NCBI GenBank assembly: GCA_947086415.1 | Contig: OX352307.1 | Span: 24,277,993-24,341,992 of the forward strand | DNA length: 64,000 nucleotides | Source: Pammene aurita | Taxonomy: Eukaryota; Arthropoda; Insecta; Lepidoptera; Tortricidae | Reading direction: 5' to 3' | In this document: one piece after another, positions 61,977-64,000 of the stretch | Numbering within the stretch: position 1 is the first letter of the stretch | Layout: the number at the start of each line of letters is the position of its first letter | Position numbers and translations under genes: made by a program | The notes under the pieces: model-generated | Database searches by the model: none | The model's input: only the letters and a program-made list of their open reading frames with translations | Told to the model about the DNA's origin: nothing

Positions 61977-62016
61977 CCCGTGACCACGAGCGCTGTAAAG
62001 AGCTCGAAACGTCGGG
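61977..62016 (+). other. Two-stem RNA-like motif (hammerhead-related?), plus-strand copy
   Basis: CCCG, TGACCAC, hairpin GAGC…GCTC with loop containing TGTAAA, GAAACGT, CGGG. Same plan as the minus-strand copy at 15,328-15,367. The two differ in paired positions of the hairpin (GAAC/GTTC against GAGC/GCTC), which keeps pairing. Confidence 0.42.
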
Positions 62017-62131
62017 AGATTTAAAATTAGTACTTAACACGCGCTTTCGGCCTTACCACAAAAGCTCACTAAAGAGTGGGCATGCGGGAATCGACCAATA
62101 GCAATGCATTGTTCACGGTCACATGTCTTCA

Positions 62132-62449
62132 TTAGGCTGCCTTTCCGTAGAAGCGAGATACGTTGCGAGGAATGTTTGTTAACACATTCACTGCCAAGAA
62201 CCCGCCTTGTGGGCGCTCGTAAACTTTGCTCAGATGCCGGACAACTCGCTGGGCGGGTTGTTTTGTACATAGCTATGGACGCCCGGTTTCTGAAGTAGGA
62301 CGTCATTTTTCGTCTGGCAGTTAATGTGTTAAACACCATTAGGATCGCTTCATTTGTTTAACCTCGCACAGCGCAGCTCTATTTGTTCTTAATAAGCACA
62401 TTCCTCGCAACGCATATCCCCGCTCATCTCTGATGGAAACGCAGCCTTA
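62132..62449. mobile_element. MITE with 'aggctgc' ends
   Basis: 'aggctgcctttcc' / 'ggaaacgcagcct', inner 'gcgaggaatg' / 'cattcctcgc'. A fragment of the same family lies at 27,866. Confidence 0.7.
62179..62332. mobile_element. TIR element nested in the 62,132 MITE
   Basis: Ends ttaacacattcactgcc / ggcagttaatgtgttaa; interior 'gtttgctcagatgcc'. Confidence 0.78.
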
Positions 62450-62636
62450 ATCCGTCTTAATTGTAATACTATAATAAACAATTCATACTCAAAGCTCGGT
62501 ATTGTGATCTATTTGGCTACTTGTTACAATCTTTTCTATGAATGAAGAAAAGTTACTAGTATTATTAAAAAATATTAATTTAAGTAGCCAATATTCACCC
62601 TCAATCTAGTGTCAGTTAGTGTCATCACGTCTCTGT

Positions 62637-62792
62637 TAACACTTTGACTACCGAGAACCCGCCTGGTAGGCACTCGTAATGTTTGCTCAGATGGCGGGCA
62701 CGCGGCGTGCGGTCTTGCGTTGCACGTCGTAGCCCGCCTGGCGGGTTCTGGGGTATTGTTCAAAATTTTACCCGGTTGCGAAAGTGTTAACA
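62637..62792. mobile_element. Relative of the 62,179 TIR element
   Basis: Ends gttaacactttgactacc / gcgaaagtgttaac; shares 'agaacccgcct' and 'gtttgctcagatg' with 62,179-62,332. Confidence 0.72.
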
Positions 62793-63085
62793 TGTTTTAA
62801 ATAAATTAATAAGAAAACTAACGTTTTAACGATTTAAGGAAAATTATTTAACAAGTTAAATCTATAATAGTCTGCTTTAGCAAATGTAGCGTAGTCTTGT
62901 CCATCAACAGAGAGATACTGTGAAAAAGTTGTCAATTCTATGAAAAGAGAGGCGGTTTTCACACTGCTGCGAACACACGGTGTGCGAACGAGATAGCACT
63001 ATGCATGTCTATAGCGCTGTCACGATTGCACACTGTCGCCGCATGCGGTTTCGGCGCCACTGTGATAATCGCCTAAGTACCAAGG

Positions 63086-63475
63086 ACGATTAAGACATGG
63101 ATGGACAATGCCTATACAAAATCGCGTTCCTCGAACCTTCAGGCTATACGTCTGTTTTCGGTACTGAGTGCCACAGCGCCATCTGTTGAGTCTGGAGTCG
63201 AGTTATTCTGTTAGCGTTAATCGCCGAACAAAATATTAGAAACTAGAATTTTTTTATTTAATCTTAATTGCACAAATTAAGATGGTACAAGTGGCGGACT
63301 TAATGCCATAAGGCCCATAAGGCATTCTCTACCAGTCAACCAATGGGCTTAACAAGAAAGGTTAAGTAGGAATTTAGTGTTTGTGGTGACCGATAGACGA
63401 CGCTAGTGCTTTAGCCTGAAATAAGTAAACGCGATTTTGTATAGGCATTGTCAATCCATGCCTTAATCATCCTTG
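63086..63475. mobile_element. TIR element related to the 50-kb foldback, with internal insertion
   Basis: Ends 'gattaagacatggatggaca' / 'ttgtcaatccatgccttaat', inverted repeats of about 40 bp. About 110 bases at 63,252-63,366 are absent from the 50-kb relative and look like a further insertion. Confidence 0.78.
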
Positions 63476-63540
63476 CTAAGTACATAGCGTACGCCATGTT
63501 TTGTGGTGGTGTGTAAATGTGCCATAAAACAAGTCCATTG

Positions 63541-63665
63541 TTAACCCTTTGACCGCCAGGCATCGGACAGAAAAACCGTGCATCTGACGCCAGAGCGCAC
63601 TCGGTGATAGTGTGGACGTGATACGTGCTGGCGCTGATTTGACGTCTTTGGCGGTCAAAGGGTTA
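63541..63665. mobile_element. MITE family N copy
   Basis: 'ttaaccctttgaccgcca' / 'tggcggtcaaagggttaa' inverted ends. Confidence 0.85.
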
Positions 63666-64000
63666 ACCTTTTGCCGCAAGAACGACTCGGGCAGCAGTTT
63701 CTCTGACAGTCTTATTACGGTATAAGGGCCGGTTGCACCAAACCGTCTGTTAAAGTCATCGTCATAGTTAAAATTTGCATGGATGAAAATTTTTACAGTT
63801 CTCTATAGGATGACAGTCGCACCGGCATATTTGACGCTCATCAGTCCTTTTATAGGCATGATGACACATGTTGAATTATGCAATCAAATTTAGTTGATCT
63901 GATGCAAAATGATCAATATATCCAACTAAAGTGAAAATTTATAAATTCTATTGAAATGGCTCAAAGATATCAAGCTGCAAAATTTCTAAATTTTACGATT

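Larger units (their letters stand above)
61915..62475. mobile_element. Element with 29-bp inverted ends, nested MITEs and an RNA-like motif
   Basis: Ends 'attatagtattacaattaag' + 'acggattaa' and its exact reverse complement at 62,447-62,475. Inside are the two-stem motif (61,977) and a MITE (62,132-62,449) that itself holds another TIR element (62,179-62,332). Confidence 0.75.
56733..64000. other. Right flank: repeats and A+T-rich spacer, no gene
   Basis: Apart from the repeats listed, 60.6-61.9 kb and 63.7-64.0 kb show no coding pattern or recognisable repeat ends. The ZAD-ZNF 3' UTR occupies an unknown part of the left end. Confidence 0.6.

Overview
The window looks like nuclear DNA of a moth or butterfly. 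It is A+T-rich, its genes have many short exons, one gene encodes an insect-type ZAD zinc-finger protein, and the spacers are filled with CR1/jockey-like LINE, tRNA-derived SINE, hAT-type and foldback/MITE sequences. I could not assign a species. All calls come from reading the sequence; no search was run.

Left third, minus strand (22,644 down to 1,662): one complete gene, the ARMC2 orthologue (armadillo-repeat axonemal assembly factor). Seventeen coding exons were placed by hand. All 16 junctions are phase-compatible and give about 817 residues. Intron 14 carries a 4.7-kb antisense CR1-like LINE with two ORFs and a broken RT C-terminus. Three exons (9, 14, 17) each have a decayed tandem copy of themselves just downstream of their donor or 3' end. 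Intron 1 (7.4 kb) holds a MITE whose terminal repeat was hit by a hAT-type element with an 8-bp target duplication, and the result was then duplicated in tandem (645 bp).

Middle (22.6-47.9 kb): no complete gene seen. This is nested repeats: TIR elements, two large dispersed families with 'ggttccgtac' ends (one built from 315-bp modules), SINEs, truncated LINE 3' ends, and a 2.8-kb hAT-like element (38,531-41,316) whose pre-insertion site is visible in a paralogous repeat at 33.5 kb. A single THAP-like zinc-finger exon lies at 42.6 kb on the minus strand.

Right (47,969-56,732, plus strand): a six-exon gene for a 293-residue ZAD plus three C2H2-finger protein, all introns phase 0. A TIR element ends about 180 bp upstream of its ATG, its introns hold hAT microelements with 8-bp target duplications, and a MITE ends 43 bp before the last exon. 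From 56.7 kb to the end there are only repeats and A+T-rich spacer, including an element with 29-bp inverted ends that contains a hammerhead-like RNA motif. The two host genes show no functional link: one is a presumed sperm/ciliary assembly factor, the other a presumed nuclear DNA-binding protein.
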